Shown: in pieces, positions 17,779 through 27,134 of the stretch | How positions within the stretch are numbered: the stretch's first letter is position 1 | Layout of the letters: every line of letters starts with the position of its first letter | Origin: Pseudomonadota bacterium | GTDB lineage: Bacteria; Pseudomonadota; Gammaproteobacteria; Burkholderiales; Rhodocyclaceae | Reading direction: 5' to 3' | Assembly (NCBI GenBank): GCA_018241725.1 | Contig: JAFEDI010000144.1 | Coordinates: forward strand, 113,908 to 177,907 | DNA: 64,000 bases | Made by a program: the position numbers and the translations under genes | The notes under the pieces: model-generated | Told to the model about the DNA's origin: nothing | Databases searched by the model: none | Seen by the model: the letters and a program-made list of their open reading frames with translations, nothing else

Positions 17779-20178
17779 ATGCCGCACCCGAACCTCGAAC
17801 CGGCCATCCCCAGCGCCATCGAACCCTGGCGCCAGAACCTCCGCGGCGAGCACGACGCACTGCTGCGTGGTCCGCGCCCGGCCTGGTGGTGGACCGGGCT
17901 GGCACCGGAGAACTGTCCCGGCATGCAAGCAGACGGGCATCTCACCGCGCTGCCCCAACCCAACCTCACCACCTGTACCCGCGAATCCGTGCTGGCCGCC
18001 TTCGACAACGGCTGGACGCTGACCGAGGTGCTGTTCGCCAGCCTGCAGGGCGAGGAAGCCTTCTACCGCCCGCCCTACCACCACCTGCGCCACCCGATGG
18101 TCTTCTACTACGGCCACCCGGCGGCGCTGTACATCAACAAGCTGCGCGTCGCCGGCCTCATCGACACGCCGGTCAATCCCTACTTCGAACGCATCTTCGA
18201 GACCGGCGTGGACGAAATGCGCTGGGACGACATGTCGAAGAACGAGATGCTGTGGCCCAGCTTCGCGGAAGTGCACACCTACCGTGAGCAGGTCTACCTC
18301 ACGGTGCGCCGCCTCATAGAGACCCACCCCGGCCTGGTCCACGGCCATGCGACTATCACCATGGACGATCCGCTGTGGGCGCTGTTCATGGGCTTCGAAC
18401 ACGAACGCATCCACATCGAGACCTCCTCGGTGCTGATCCGCGAACTGCCCCTCGACGACGTACGCCGCCCGGAGGAATGGCCGGCCCTGCATGCCAGCGC
18501 CGGCACGCCAGCCCACTTCCCGCCGGTCGCCGGACAGGATTTCCCGACCTCACGCCTGCTGACCATCCCGGCCTCCGTCGTGAAGTTCGGCAAGCCGCGC
18601 AACTGGCCGAGCTTCGGCTGGGACAACGAATACGGCGAGCGCAGTGTCGCGCTGCAGGCCTTCCAGGTGGAAAACCAGTTGGTCAGCAATGGCGCCTTCC
18701 TGGAGTTCATCCAGAGCGGCGGCTACCTGGAGCGCCAGTACTGGACCGACGCCGGCTGGGAATGGCGCGGCTTCCGCAACAGCAAGTGGCCCTGTTTCTG
18801 GGTGCCGGACGGCCCCGCCGGGCTGCACCGCTACAAACTGCGCACCCTGTTCGAAACCATCGAAATGCCATGGAACTGGCCGGCCGAGGTCAATGCCCAC
18901 GAAGCCGCCGCCTACTGCGCCTGGCGCAGCGCCCGCGACGGTATCCCCTGTAGGCTGCCCACCGAGGCCGAGCACCACGCGCTGCGCGACGCCTCATGGG
19001 CCGAAACCGATCCTCCCGCCCACCACGACGGCGCCGCCCTCGCCACTGTCTACGGCTGGAACAGCCAGCTCGCCCACGGCTCCCCGTGGCCGGTGGATGC
19101 CGGCGCACCTGGCCTGACCGGTGCCCACGACGTGTTCGGCAACGTCTGGCAGTGGCACGGCGACGATTTCCACCCACTGCCCGGCGCCCGCGTCCATCCC
19201 TACTACGACGACTTCTCTACGCCCTGCTACGACGGCCAGCACCAGATGATCCTCGGCGGATCGTGGATTTCCTGCGGCGACGAGGCCAGCGTGTGGGCAC
19301 GCTTCCACTTCCGCCCGCACTTCTTCCAGCACGCCGGCTTCCGCGTCGTACAGGCCGCCCACGACGGCCAGGTCGTGAAGCTCGACGGCGCGGACAGCGC
19401 CAGCCAAGTCTATGAAGACGCCCGCATGGTGGACGACTACATGCTCCTTCACCACGGCGAACCGCAGACCCAGATGCCGTGGGCCGGCGGCCCCCAGCGC
19501 GCCACGTCCTTCCCGCAACGCTGCGCCGACTGGCTGCTCGACGGCGCCAGGCAGTTCGGCTCCGGCAGCGCCCGCGCGCTGGACGTCGGCTGCGCAGTGG
19601 GCGGCGGCAGCTTCGAACTGGCCCGTGGCTTCGGCGAGGTGCTTGGCGTGGACCTGTCCCGCGCTTTCATCGACGCCGCCAGCACGCTGCAGAAAGATGG
19701 CAGCCGCCCCTACTTCCGCCGCGACGAGGGCGATCTGGGCGAAACCGTGATGGCCCGCATCGACCCGGCCATCGAGCGCGGCCGGGTGAGCTTCCGCCAG
19801 GCCGACGCCTGTTCGCTGCCCGCCGAGCTGGCCGACTTCGACGCGGTACTGCTGGCCAACCTGCTGTGCCGCCTGCCCAGCCCGATGGCCCTGCTCGGCC
19901 GCCTCGGCGGACCGCGCGGGCTGGTCAAGGTCGGCGGCCTGCTCGCTCTGTTCTCGCCTTATTCCTGGCTGGAGCAATTCACTCCGCGGGAATCCTGGCT
20001 CGGCGGCTACGAGAAGGGCGGCAAGGCGGCACGCAGCGCCGACACCCTCAAGGCCTTTCTGGTCACCGAAGGCTTCGTGCTGCGCCGGGAGGAAGAGGTG
20101 CCGCTGGTGATCCGCGAACACGCCCGCAAGTACCAGTTCATCGTCACCCACGGCATGCTGTGGCAACGGGAGCGCTGA
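17779..20178 (+). CDS. ovoA: 5-histidylcysteine sulfoxide synthase with methyltransferase domain (ovothiol synthase)
   Basis: 799 residues. It joins L-cysteine and L-histidine with oxygen in the first step of ovothiol A synthesis, then the C-terminal domain methylates the imidazole. Domains: a DinB-like helical bundle at about 20-220 with the iron-binding H208-x3-H212-x-E214 motif, a formylglycine-generating-enzyme-like sulfoxide synthase core at about 270-530 (GNVWQWHGDDFH; GGSWISCGDEASVWARFHFRPH), and a class I SAM methyltransferase at about 590-790 (ALDVGCAVGGGSFELARGFG). The family partner OvoB, a PLP lyase, is not in the window. It follows dinB by 44 bases. Ovothiol is an antioxidant thiol, of use to cells exposed to peroxides. 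Confidence 0.95.
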   Translation: MPHPNLEPAIPSAIEPWRQNLRGEHDALLRGPRPAWWWTGLAPENCPGMQADGHLTALPQPNLTTCTRESVLAAFDNGWTLTEVLFASLQGEEAFYRPPYHHLRHPMVFYYGHPAALYINKLRVAGLIDTPVNPYFERIFETGVDEMRWDDMSKNEMLWPSFAEVHTYREQVYLTVRRLIETHPGLVHGHATITMDDPLWALFMGFEHERIHIETSSVLIRELPLDDVRRPEEWPALHASAGTPAHFPPVAGQDFPTSRLLTIPASVVKFGKPRNWPSFGWDNEYGERSVALQAFQVENQLVSNGAFLEFIQSGGYLERQYWTDAGWEWRGFRNSKWPCFWVPDGPAGLHRYKLRTLFETIEMPWNWPAEVNAHEAAAYCAWRSARDGIPCRLPTEAEHHALRDASWAETDPPAHHDGAALATVYGWNSQLAHGSPWPVDAGAPGLTGAHDVFGNVWQWHGDDFHPLPGARVHPYYDDFSTPCYDGQHQMILGGSWISCGDEASVWARFHFRPHFFQHAGFRVVQAAHDGQVVKLDGADSASQVYEDARMVDDYMLLHHGEPQTQMPWAGGPQRATSFPQRCADWLLDGARQFGSGSARALDVGCAVGGGSFELARGFGEVLGVDLSRAFIDAASTLQKDGSRPYFRRDEGDLGETVMARIDPAIERGRVSFRQADACSLPAELADFDAVLLANLLCRLPSPMALLGRLGGPRGLVKVGGLLALFSPYSWLEQFTPRESWLGGYEKGGKAARSADTLKAFLVTEGFVLRREEEVPLVIREHARKYQFIVTHGMLWQRER

Positions 20179-20196
20179 ACACCCAGCCGGCCTGAA

Positions 20197-22554
20197 CTAC
20201 TCGGGCAGGCTTTGGGCCGCCGACAGGCCGCTGCCGAGAAGCTGTGTCCGCAGCGCCTTCGCGGTATCCGGCGCCTGGAGCTTGATCCGCTCGTAGGCTC
20301 CGGCCGCCGCGGGCCCATTACCCTCGGCCAGGTAGCTCACGGTCAGCAGGCTCAGGGCGGGTATCAGGTTCGGCTGCCTCGCCAGCACCACCTCGACCTG
20401 CGCCCGCGCCTTCTGGAAAAGGCGGGCGCTCAGATAAGCCTGAGCCAGGTACATGCGCGCATCCGGCGACAAGGGTTTCAGGCTGATCGCCTTTTCCAGT
20501 GCCTGGATGGCACGCCCGAGGTTGCGGCTGCGCAACTGGGCCTCCCCCAGGTTGACCCACGCATTGGCCTGCTCCGGGTCGAGGCGCACCGCAGTCTCCA
20601 ACGCCTCCACGGCTTCGGGTAGGCGGCCCAGCTTGATCAGCGCAAAACCCTTGCCGCTCCACGCCAGTACATTGACGGGATCGATCTCGATGGCCTTGAG
20701 TTCATAACGCAAGGAGCCTTCCATGTCGCCCTTCGCCCCCAGTATCCGGGCGGTCGTCAGACACATGCGCAGCAGCTTCGGATCGGCCGCTTCAGCCTGC
20801 CGGACCATTGCCAGGGCCTGGTCCGGATTGCCGGTGCCGAGCAGGCTTTCCGCCCACGAAACCCGCTCGTCCGGCGTCAGGCTCCCCAGGGCATCGAGCT
20901 TCTGGAAGGCCATGCCAGCCTCCCGCGGCTTGCCGGCTGCCAGATAGGCCAGCGCCACCTGGCGCCAGCCTCCCACGCTCTTCGGCTCGAGCTCGATGGC
21001 CTTCAGGGCGTCGTCCAGAGCCGGCTGCACGCGCTTGAGCTCCAGCCTGATCATGCTCCGGTTGGCCAGATAGATGGCCTGGCCGGGCGCCAGCCGGACC
21101 GCCTGATCGAAGGCCTTCTCCGCCTCCGAGAGCCGTGTCAGCTTCAGCAGTACCCCGCCGAGCCCGGTCCAGGCATCAGCCGACCCGGGCGCCAGTTCGA
21201 CGGCCTTGCGCATGGCCTCCTCGGCGGGTCCCAGGCGCCCCCGGTTGAGTTCCGCGAAGCCGAGGGCCAACTGCGTCTTTTCGGCGCTGTTGTGGCTGAT
21301 GGCGGCATCGCGGGCCACCCGGCGGGCTTCGTCGGGCCTGCCGGTTTCCGCGTAAAGCTCGGCCAGGCGGCGCCGCGCCGTGCTGTCCGAATCGCCGAGG
21401 CGCAGCGCCGTCGCAAACGCCTTCACGGCGTCGTCCCGCTTGCCCAGCCGGTCTTCGATCAGCCCCAGCTGGCGCCAGGCGGACGCGCTGCCCGGGTTGC
21501 GCCGGATGGCCTCCCGAGAGGAAATCCCGGCCTCGGCCAGGCGCCCTTCGTCGAACAGCCAGCTGGAACGCAGCAAGGGGGCCCAGGCGCTGAAAGGCTG
21601 ACGGTGCGCCGCCTCCTGCATGGACTTCTCGGCTTCGTCGCGCGCGCCGCTACGATACTGCACGGAGGCCAGCAGCTCCCACGCCTGGGCGTGATCGCGG
21701 TCCAGCTCGAGGGTTCTCCGCAGGCTGGACTCCGCTTCGCCGTAGCGTTGCAGCTCTACGAGGCTACTGGCGTGTATGAAAGCGGCGTGCGCGGAGCGCG
21801 GCTGGGCAGCCATCCAGGCACGCGCATGGGGCTCCAGTTCGGCCCATTTCCGGGCCTCGATCAAGGCCTCGGCCTCCGTCGCCCAGGCCCTCTCCGGCGC
21901 CGGCAGCGCGGGGGGTGGCGGCGGCTCGTCGCCACCGACCAGGATGCGCGCTACCTGCTCGGCCGGCAGGATCATGTTGAAGTTCTGGCCAGTGCCGAGC
22001 ACCGCCCGGGTGATACCGAGCAGCCGCCCTTCCCGGTCGAACAGCCCGCCACCGCTGGAGCCGGGCGATTGGGGCGCCGTCGCCACAAGAAAGGGCTGCG
22101 GCAGTTCGAGCCGGGCACTGGCAAGCAGGCCGGCGCTCACCGCCAGCCCGAAGCCAAGGGGATTCCCCACCGCAAACACCGTTTCGCCGACGGCCTTCCC
22201 ATCGACCTGGCGCAGGGGGACCGGCGCAGCCGTCAGGCCGCCGACGGCCAGCAGGCACAGGTCCGCCGGCGCATTGCGGCGCAGCCAGTGCCCGGCCAGT
22301 TCCCGCGGTCCGGTCAGCACGCTGATCGCGCTCGCATCCTCGATCACGTGGCAGTTGGTCGCCACCAGTCCGGCCCCGACCACCACGCCGCTCCCCTGGG
22401 CCGCAATCTTCCCCTCCTCGTCGAAAGTCTTGATCGTCACCACGGAGGGTGACACGCGCGCGAAGACACGTTCGGCGTCCCCTTCCTCACGTGCCAGCGC
22501 GCTCCTTCCAGTCAGGCCGGCGAGTACCAGCACCAATACAGCCGCCTTCCTCAT
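20197..22554 (-). CDS. Trypsin-like serine protease with TPR repeats, catalytic triad intact
   Basis: 785 residues. A signal peptide (about 1-22) leads to a trypsin-like domain at about 30-220 with an intact triad: H69 in TNCHVIED, D98 in PADLCLLAV, and S167 in SPGSSGGGLFD. The rest, about 240-770, is some fourteen tetratricopeptide repeats (for example AWTGLGGVLLKLTRLSEAEK; AWVNLGEAQLRSRNLGRAIQ). It should be exported and cleave proteins brought in by the repeat superhelix. It overlaps the upstream paralogue by four bases (ATGA at 22551-22554), so the two are translated together. The paralogue has the same architecture but a dead active site. The product and ovoA are convergent. Confidence 0.9.
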   Translation of the reverse strand: MRKAAVLVLVLAGLTGRSALAREEGDAERVFARVSPSVVTIKTFDEEGKIAAQGSGVVVGAGLVATNCHVIEDASAISVLTGPRELAGHWLRRNAPADLCLLAVGGLTAAPVPLRQVDGKAVGETVFAVGNPLGFGLAVSAGLLASARLELPQPFLVATAPQSPGSSGGGLFDREGRLLGITRAVLGTGQNFNMILPAEQVARILVGGDEPPPPPALPAPERAWATEAEALIEARKWAELEPHARAWMAAQPRSAHAAFIHASSLVELQRYGEAESSLRRTLELDRDHAQAWELLASVQYRSGARDEAEKSMQEAAHRQPFSAWAPLLRSSWLFDEGRLAEAGISSREAIRRNPGSASAWRQLGLIEDRLGKRDDAVKAFATALRLGDSDSTARRRLAELYAETGRPDEARRVARDAAISHNSAEKTQLALGFAELNRGRLGPAEEAMRKAVELAPGSADAWTGLGGVLLKLTRLSEAEKAFDQAVRLAPGQAIYLANRSMIRLELKRVQPALDDALKAIELEPKSVGGWRQVALAYLAAGKPREAGMAFQKLDALGSLTPDERVSWAESLLGTGNPDQALAMVRQAEAADPKLLRMCLTTARILGAKGDMEGSLRYELKAIEIDPVNVLAWSGKGFALIKLGRLPEAVEALETAVRLDPEQANAWVNLGEAQLRSRNLGRAIQALEKAISLKPLSPDARMYLAQAYLSARLFQKARAQVEVVLARQPNLIPALSLLTVSYLAEGNGPAAAGAYERIKLQAPDTAKALRTQLLGSGLSAAQSLPE

Positions 22555-24398
22555 CGGGCTGCCTCCTCGTAGGGGGATAGATAGTTGAGGTAGGCCTCTT
22601 CCGCCACCTTGCCGTCGATCGCCCGCAACCTGTCGTAGGTGCTGCGTGCCGCATCCCGCTGGCCCAGGGCCTGATGGGCCGCCATCAAGGCGCCCCAGAC
22701 CTTGGGCTGGGCAGGGTCGAGCTGCAGCGAACGCTCCAGTGCCGGCAACGCCTCCTTGTGGCGCGCCAGGATGCTCAGCGTGAAACCCTTCTGGCGCCAG
22801 TTGCGCGCCTCTCCCGGAACCCTCGCCGCCAGTGCGTCGAACACGGCCAGCGCCTCCGCCGGGCGCCCGCCGTCCTTCAGCGTGACACCCAGTTGGTAGC
22901 GCCAGTCATCCTGCGCAGGCTGGGCCTCCACCGCAGCCTTGAAGGCAGCGATCGCATCGGGATAGTTCTTCAGCTGGTAGTGGGCAAAACCGATCCCCGC
23001 CCACGCCCGGTCGGGCTCCTCGAATCTGCGCGCCAGGCACGCCTGATATGCCTCGATGGCGGCCTCCGGACGCTCCAGGGCACCCAGCGCAATGCCGCGC
23101 CAGAACCAGGCCGTCGCGCCATCCCGCTCCGCTTCGGGCAAACGTTCGATGACCGCCAGCGCACGGGCTGGCTGGGCCGCGTTGATGTAGGCCCGCGCCA
23201 GACCGAAGCGCGGCCCCGACGCCTCCGGGTACAAGCCGCGGATTCGCGACCAGATCGAGATCGACGTGGCGTGATCCCCGCGGAGCTGGGCCAGCTCCGC
23301 CAGACCCCGGTAGGCCTCGATCAGCCAGGGATCGAGCTCGATGGCAGTACGGTAGGCCGCCTCGGCGTCCTTGTTGAGGCGGGCAGCGGTGCGCACCTGT
23401 CCGAGCACCAGGTGGACAACGGCCAGCTCCCGATGCTCGGCGGCCAGCGTGGTAGCCAACGCCAGCGCCTCGTCCCGCCGTCCGCCGGCCAGCAGTGCCG
23501 ACACCAGGCCGATCCCCCACTCCGCCCGCCCCGGGGCAATCCGGCGCAGCGCGGTCCAGGCCTCCAGCTCCCGGTCGGCCTGCTTGAGGCCGCGGGCCGC
23601 GGCCACCCGGAAGCCCCAGGCGTCGATGCTGTCAGGCTCGCGGCGAATCCATTCCGCCGCCTGGGCATCCAGTTCCTGCCACTTGCCCTGCTTCCTCAGG
23701 AGAGTCGCCGCATCGTAGCGCCTCAGGGCTTCAGTAGCCGCGGCTGCCCGCGCCTCGATCTCGTCGCTCCAACTGATCGCCGCCGCGAAATTGACGTTCT
23801 GGCCATCGCGGCGGCGGTAGTCGATGATGCCCACCACGGCACCGGACTCATCCACCAGCGCCCCGCCCTCGGAGCCCGGCGAAATCGGCGCGGTGAACTG
23901 GATCAGCTCTCCCACCGGATTGCGCCGGATGCCGGCCACCACGCCCTCGGAGATCCCCACGCCCAATCCCAGCGCGTTCGACAGCGCGAAGACGCGGCTT
24001 CCGGTGGCCGGCAGGCTCCGCCGCAGGGCTACGCCGGATGACGGCAGCCCGTCGACGACGATCAGGCACAGGTTGCGTTCCCGGTCTCGCGCGGCGAGTC
24101 GTGCCGTGTGCGCCTGCGCCGCGATCTTCAGCGTCAGACCACCGGCGGAATCCAGCCCTTCACACACCGTCACGAAGCGCCCGGCGCCGATCTCGGTAGC
24201 GGTCAGGCTGCCGGTTGCCTGGCCATTGCTGCCGGCCACTTCGAGCACGGCCACCGCCGGCGACGCAAGGGTGAAGATCTGCTGGGGGCCGAGGGCCTGG
24301 GCTGCTTGCGGCCCGAGCAGGGTTCCGCACAGGCAACACATGCCAAGCATGCCGCCCCGGGTGGCAAGGTAATACGACAGACGAAGGGACAATGACAT
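22551..24398 (-). CDS. Trypsin-fold pseudoprotease with TPR repeats
   Basis: 615 residues. A signal-like N-terminus (residues about 1-35) precedes a trypsin-fold domain at about 40-210 and about ten TPRs up to the end. Aligned with the downstream paralogue, each triad position is changed: H to E80 (TVCEGLDS for TNCHVIED), D to N109 (RNLCLIVV for ADLCLLAV), and S to E177 (SPGSEGGALVD for SPGSSGGGLFD). The oxyanion-loop glycines remain, so the fold is probably kept while hydrolysis is not possible. It is the first gene of a two-gene operon and may act as a partner or regulator of the active copy. Start ATG at 24396-24398. Confidence 0.88.
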   Translation of the reverse strand: MSLSLRLSYYLATRGGMLGMCCLCGTLLGPQAAQALGPQQIFTLASPAVAVLEVAGSNGQATGSLTATEIGAGRFVTVCEGLDSAGGLTLKIAAQAHTARLAARDRERNLCLIVVDGLPSSGVALRRSLPATGSRVFALSNALGLGVGISEGVVAGIRRNPVGELIQFTAPISPGSEGGALVDESGAVVGIIDYRRRDGQNVNFAAAISWSDEIEARAAAATEALRRYDAATLLRKQGKWQELDAQAAEWIRREPDSIDAWGFRVAAARGLKQADRELEAWTALRRIAPGRAEWGIGLVSALLAGGRRDEALALATTLAAEHRELAVVHLVLGQVRTAARLNKDAEAAYRTAIELDPWLIEAYRGLAELAQLRGDHATSISIWSRIRGLYPEASGPRFGLARAYINAAQPARALAVIERLPEAERDGATAWFWRGIALGALERPEAAIEAYQACLARRFEEPDRAWAGIGFAHYQLKNYPDAIAAFKAAVEAQPAQDDWRYQLGVTLKDGGRPAEALAVFDALAARVPGEARNWRQKGFTLSILARHKEALPALERSLQLDPAQPKVWGALMAAHQALGQRDAARSTYDRLRAIDGKVAEEAYLNYLSPYEEAAR

Positions 24399-24497
24399 TC
24401 CCGCAGCTCTCCTGGCGACGGGAGAGCCCCCATCGATGGCATTCGAATTTATCCCGCCAACATTACCATCACCGTGGGCCGGCCAGGGTGAAGCGCC

Positions 24498-25385
24498 TCA
24501 CACCACCAGCGTCTCGCGCATCCAATCGACAAACACCCGCACGCGCGCCGGCAGCAGGCGCGCGTGCGGATAGACCACGCTGACCGGCCGCGGCGGCGGC
24601 TCGAAGTTTTCCAACACGGCCCACAGGCGACCGTCGGCCAGATGGCCGGCGATCTGGTACGACAGGAAACAGCCGAAGCCCAGCCCGGCCACGCAGGCAT
24701 CCACCGCCGGCGCCACGTGGTTGAACTCGAGCCGCCCCTTAACTGGCACGCCGAAGGAGCGACCCTTGTCCTCGAAGCGCCACCAGCCTCCCGAACCCGA
24801 CAGGAAGCCGATGCAGTCGGCCTGCAATAGATCCTTCGGATGAGCCGGTAGCGGCCGGCCGCGCAGGTAGTCCGGGCTGGCCACCACCATGCGCCGCACC
24901 GCGCCGACCGGATGGGCGATCAGCGTCGAATCCTCCAGCGCCCCGATTCGGATCCCCACGTCGATACCTTCCTCGAGCAGGTTCACGACCCGGTCGAAGA
25001 GCAGCAGACGGCAGCGCAGCTGCTCGTGGCGCTGCATGAAGCGGTTAACTGCCGGTGCCACGTACATCTGGCCGAACAGCACCGGCGCCGTCACGCTGAG
25101 CTGGCCGGACAGCTCAGCGGCCTCTTCCTTCAGGGCCGCCTCCGCCTCATCGAGGGAGGCCAGCAGGTTGCGGCAGCTCGCCAGATAATGCCGCCCCTCC
25201 TCGGTCAGCACGATGCGGCGGGTCGTGCGGTTGAACAGGCGCACGCCCAGCTCGGCCTCCAGCGCCGCCAGCGTGCGCACCACCGCCGGCAGCGAGCTGC
25301 CCAGGCTACGCGCGGCGGCACTGAGGCTGCCGTCGTCGGCGATGCGCACGAAGGTCGCCATGGCCTTCAGCTTGTCCATGGTCAT
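24498..25385 (-). CDS. LysR-family transcriptional regulator
   Basis: 295 residues from the ATG at 25383-25385 (MTMDKLKAMATFVRIADDGS); the longer open frame from 25445 is unlikely because LysR proteins begin just before the first helix. The winged helix-turn-helix (about 5-65) has SLSAAARSLGSSLPAVVRTLAALE, and residues about 95-290 form the substrate-binding-like effector domain. It is divergent from a glutathione S-transferase and flavin-type oxidase pair 104 bases away, the usual layout for a LysR regulator and its targets. The gap carries ATCGGAT twice (about 25393 and 25434), a possible binding half-site. Effector unknown. Confidence 0.92.
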   Translation of the reverse strand: MTMDKLKAMATFVRIADDGSLSAAARSLGSSLPAVVRTLAALEAELGVRLFNRTTRRIVLTEEGRHYLASCRNLLASLDEAEAALKEEAAELSGQLSVTAPVLFGQMYVAPAVNRFMQRHEQLRCRLLLFDRVVNLLEEGIDVGIRIGALEDSTLIAHPVGAVRRMVVASPDYLRGRPLPAHPKDLLQADCIGFLSGSGGWWRFEDKGRSFGVPVKGRLEFNHVAPAVDACVAGLGFGCFLSYQIAGHLADGRLWAVLENFEPPPRPVSVVYPHARLLPARVRVFVDWMRETLVV

Positions 25386-25489
25386 TACTCCATCTATCGG
25401 ATGAGTGAAATCAGGATTACGCCATTTATCCACAAATCGGATCAACGCACACTCTCCTCCGTCACTTCCCCTCCCCCGAAAGGAACGCC

Positions 25490-26122
25490 ATGAACACGCC
25501 CGCCCAGCCGATCAAGCTGTACCGCTTCCCGCTCTCCGGCCACAGCCACCGGGCCGAGCTCTTCCTGTCCCTGCTCGGCCTGCCCGTCGAACCGATCGAC
25601 GTGGACCTGGCCGGCGGCGAGCAGAAGACCCCCGCCTACCTGGCGATGAACGCCTTTGGCCAGGTGCCGGTGATCCAGGACGGCGACGTGACCATCGCCG
25701 ACTCCACCGCCATCCTGGTCTACCTGGCCCGTCGCTACGGCGACGCCAGCTGGCTGCCCACCGACCCGGCCGGCGCCGCCCAGGTCCAGCGCTGGCTGTC
25801 GGTCGCCTCCGGGCAGGTTGCCTACGGCCCCTGCGCAGCCCGCCTGATTACGGTGTTCGGCATGGACTTCAACCCGAAGGAGGTCATCGCCCGCGCCCAC
25901 GCGCTGTTCGCGGTGATGGAGAAGGAGCTGGCCGAACGCCCCTTCCTCGTCGGTGACCACGCCACCATCGCCGACGTGGCCAACCACACCTACATCGCCC
26001 ACGCGCCGGAAGGCAATGTGTCGCTGGCCGACTATCCGAACATCCGCTCCTGGCTGGCCCGCGTGGAAGCGCTGCCGGGCTTCATCCCGATGCCGGCTAC
26101 CGCCATCGGCCTGGCGGCCTGA
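25490..26122 (+). CDS. Glutathione S-transferase family protein
   Basis: 210 residues. The N-terminal thioredoxin-like domain (about 8-85) begins [20 protein letters not shown] and carries the glutathione-binding cis-Pro and [15 protein letters not shown] segments; the C-terminal all-helical domain (about 95-205) includes [20 protein letters not shown] with the N-capping motif. It conjugates or reduces electrophiles with glutathione; the physiological substrate is not known. It lies five bases upstream of a pyridoxamine-phosphate-oxidase-like gene and is divergent from a LysR regulator, so the pair is probably an inducible detoxification operon. Confidence 0.93.
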   Translation: MNTPAQPIKLYRFPLSGHSHRAELFLSLLGLPVEPIDVDLAGGEQKTPAYLAMNAFGQVPVIQDGDVTIADSTAILVYLARRYGDASWLPTDPAGAAQVQRWLSVASGQVAYGPCAARLITVFGMDFNPKEVIARAHALFAVMEKELAERPFLVGDHATIADVANHTYIAHAPEGNVSLADYPNIRSWLARVEALPGFIPMPATAIGLAA

Positions 26123-26127
26123 CGACC

Positions 26128-27030
26128 ATGGCCGGCCCCAGCTTCCACACCGGCGAAGAAGCGCTGCAGGCCCGCGCCGGTAGCCGCGAACGGCTGGCCG
26201 AGGTCGGCCCTCGGGTGATCCGGCCGGCCATGCCGGAAACGCACCAGACCTTCTTCGGCCAGTTGCCCTTCGTCGTGGCCGGCGCGGTGGATGCGGACAG
26301 CCAGCCATGGACGTCCCTGCTGATCGGCGCGCCGGGCTTCATCCACGCCCCGACCGACGACCGCCTGCGCATCAAGGCGCTGCCACCGGCCGGCGATCCG
26401 CTGGAAGGTCTGCTGGAAAACGGCGCCCGCATCGGCCTGCTCGGCATCGAAGCCCACACACGGCGACGCAACCGGGCCAACGGGCGGATCGTCGCGGTGG
26501 ACGGCGCCGGCGTCGACGTCCATGTCGAGCAGAGTTTCGGCAACTGCCCGAAATACATCCAGCCGCGCCAGGCCGAGTACGTGCCAGGCCAGGGCATCCA
26601 AGCGGCAAGCACGGACTTCACCGGGCTGGGCGAGCCGGTGCGTGCCCTTGTCGCGGCAGCCGACACCTTCTTCATCGCCAGCGCCCACCCGGACGACGAC
26701 GGCCTGCCGGCCCACGGCGTGGACGTCTCCCACCGGGGTGGCCCGGCGGGCTTCGTGCACATCGACGGCGACACGCTGACGGTGCCCGACCTGGCCGGCA
26801 ACAACTATTTCAACACCCTCGGCAACCTGCTGCTGGCGCCGTGCGCCGGCCTGCTGTTCATCGACTTTGCCCGTGGCGACCTCGCCTGGCTGGCCGCCGA
26901 TGCGGAGATCGTCCACGAAGGCCCGGACCTCGCCGCCCACCCGGGTGCCCTGCGCCTGCTCCGGCTGCACGTCAGGACGAGCCGTCACGCACCCGCCGCC
27001 GTGCCGCTGCGCTGGCACGGGGCCCCCTGA
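26128..27030 (+). CDS. Pyridoxamine 5'-phosphate oxidase-like flavin-binding protein
   Basis: 300 residues. Residues about 25-140 and 165-290 form two split-barrel modules of the FMN-binding pyridoxamine-phosphate-oxidase superfamily (RPAMPETHQTFFGQLPFVVA; AADTFFIASAHPDDDGLPAHGVDVSHRGG; FNTLGNLLLAPCAGLLFIDF). The two-module form is common in proteins of unknown substrate that sit beside GST or ferredoxin reductase genes. It starts five bases after the GST stop and is likely translated with it. Vitamin B6 synthesis is not its likely role; reduction of a small electrophile with FMN or F420-like cofactor is a guess. Confidence 0.85.
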   Translation: MAGPSFHTGEEALQARAGSRERLAEVGPRVIRPAMPETHQTFFGQLPFVVAGAVDADSQPWTSLLIGAPGFIHAPTDDRLRIKALPPAGDPLEGLLENGARIGLLGIEAHTRRRNRANGRIVAVDGAGVDVHVEQSFGNCPKYIQPRQAEYVPGQGIQAASTDFTGLGEPVRALVAAADTFFIASAHPDDDGLPAHGVDVSHRGGPAGFVHIDGDTLTVPDLAGNNYFNTLGNLLLAPCAGLLFIDFARGDLAWLAADAEIVHEGPDLAAHPGALRLLRLHVRTSRHAPAAVPLRWHGAP

Positions 27031-27064
27031 GGCCATCCCGCCACAACGGGCACACCATCAAACG

Positions 27065-27093
27065 AAAGGGCCACGCCGTCGACGTGGCCCTTT
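27065..27093. terminator. Bidirectional intrinsic terminator
   Basis: AAAGGGCCACG at 27065-27075 pairs with CGTGGCCCTTT at 27083-27093, a perfect 11-base stem with a 7-base loop and short A/T flanks on both sides. It separates the convergent oxidase-like and phosphoesterase genes. Confidence 0.8.
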
Positions 27094-27134
27094 CACCATC
27101 CCGGCGCCACAAAGGCCCGGGGCGGATGGCTGCC

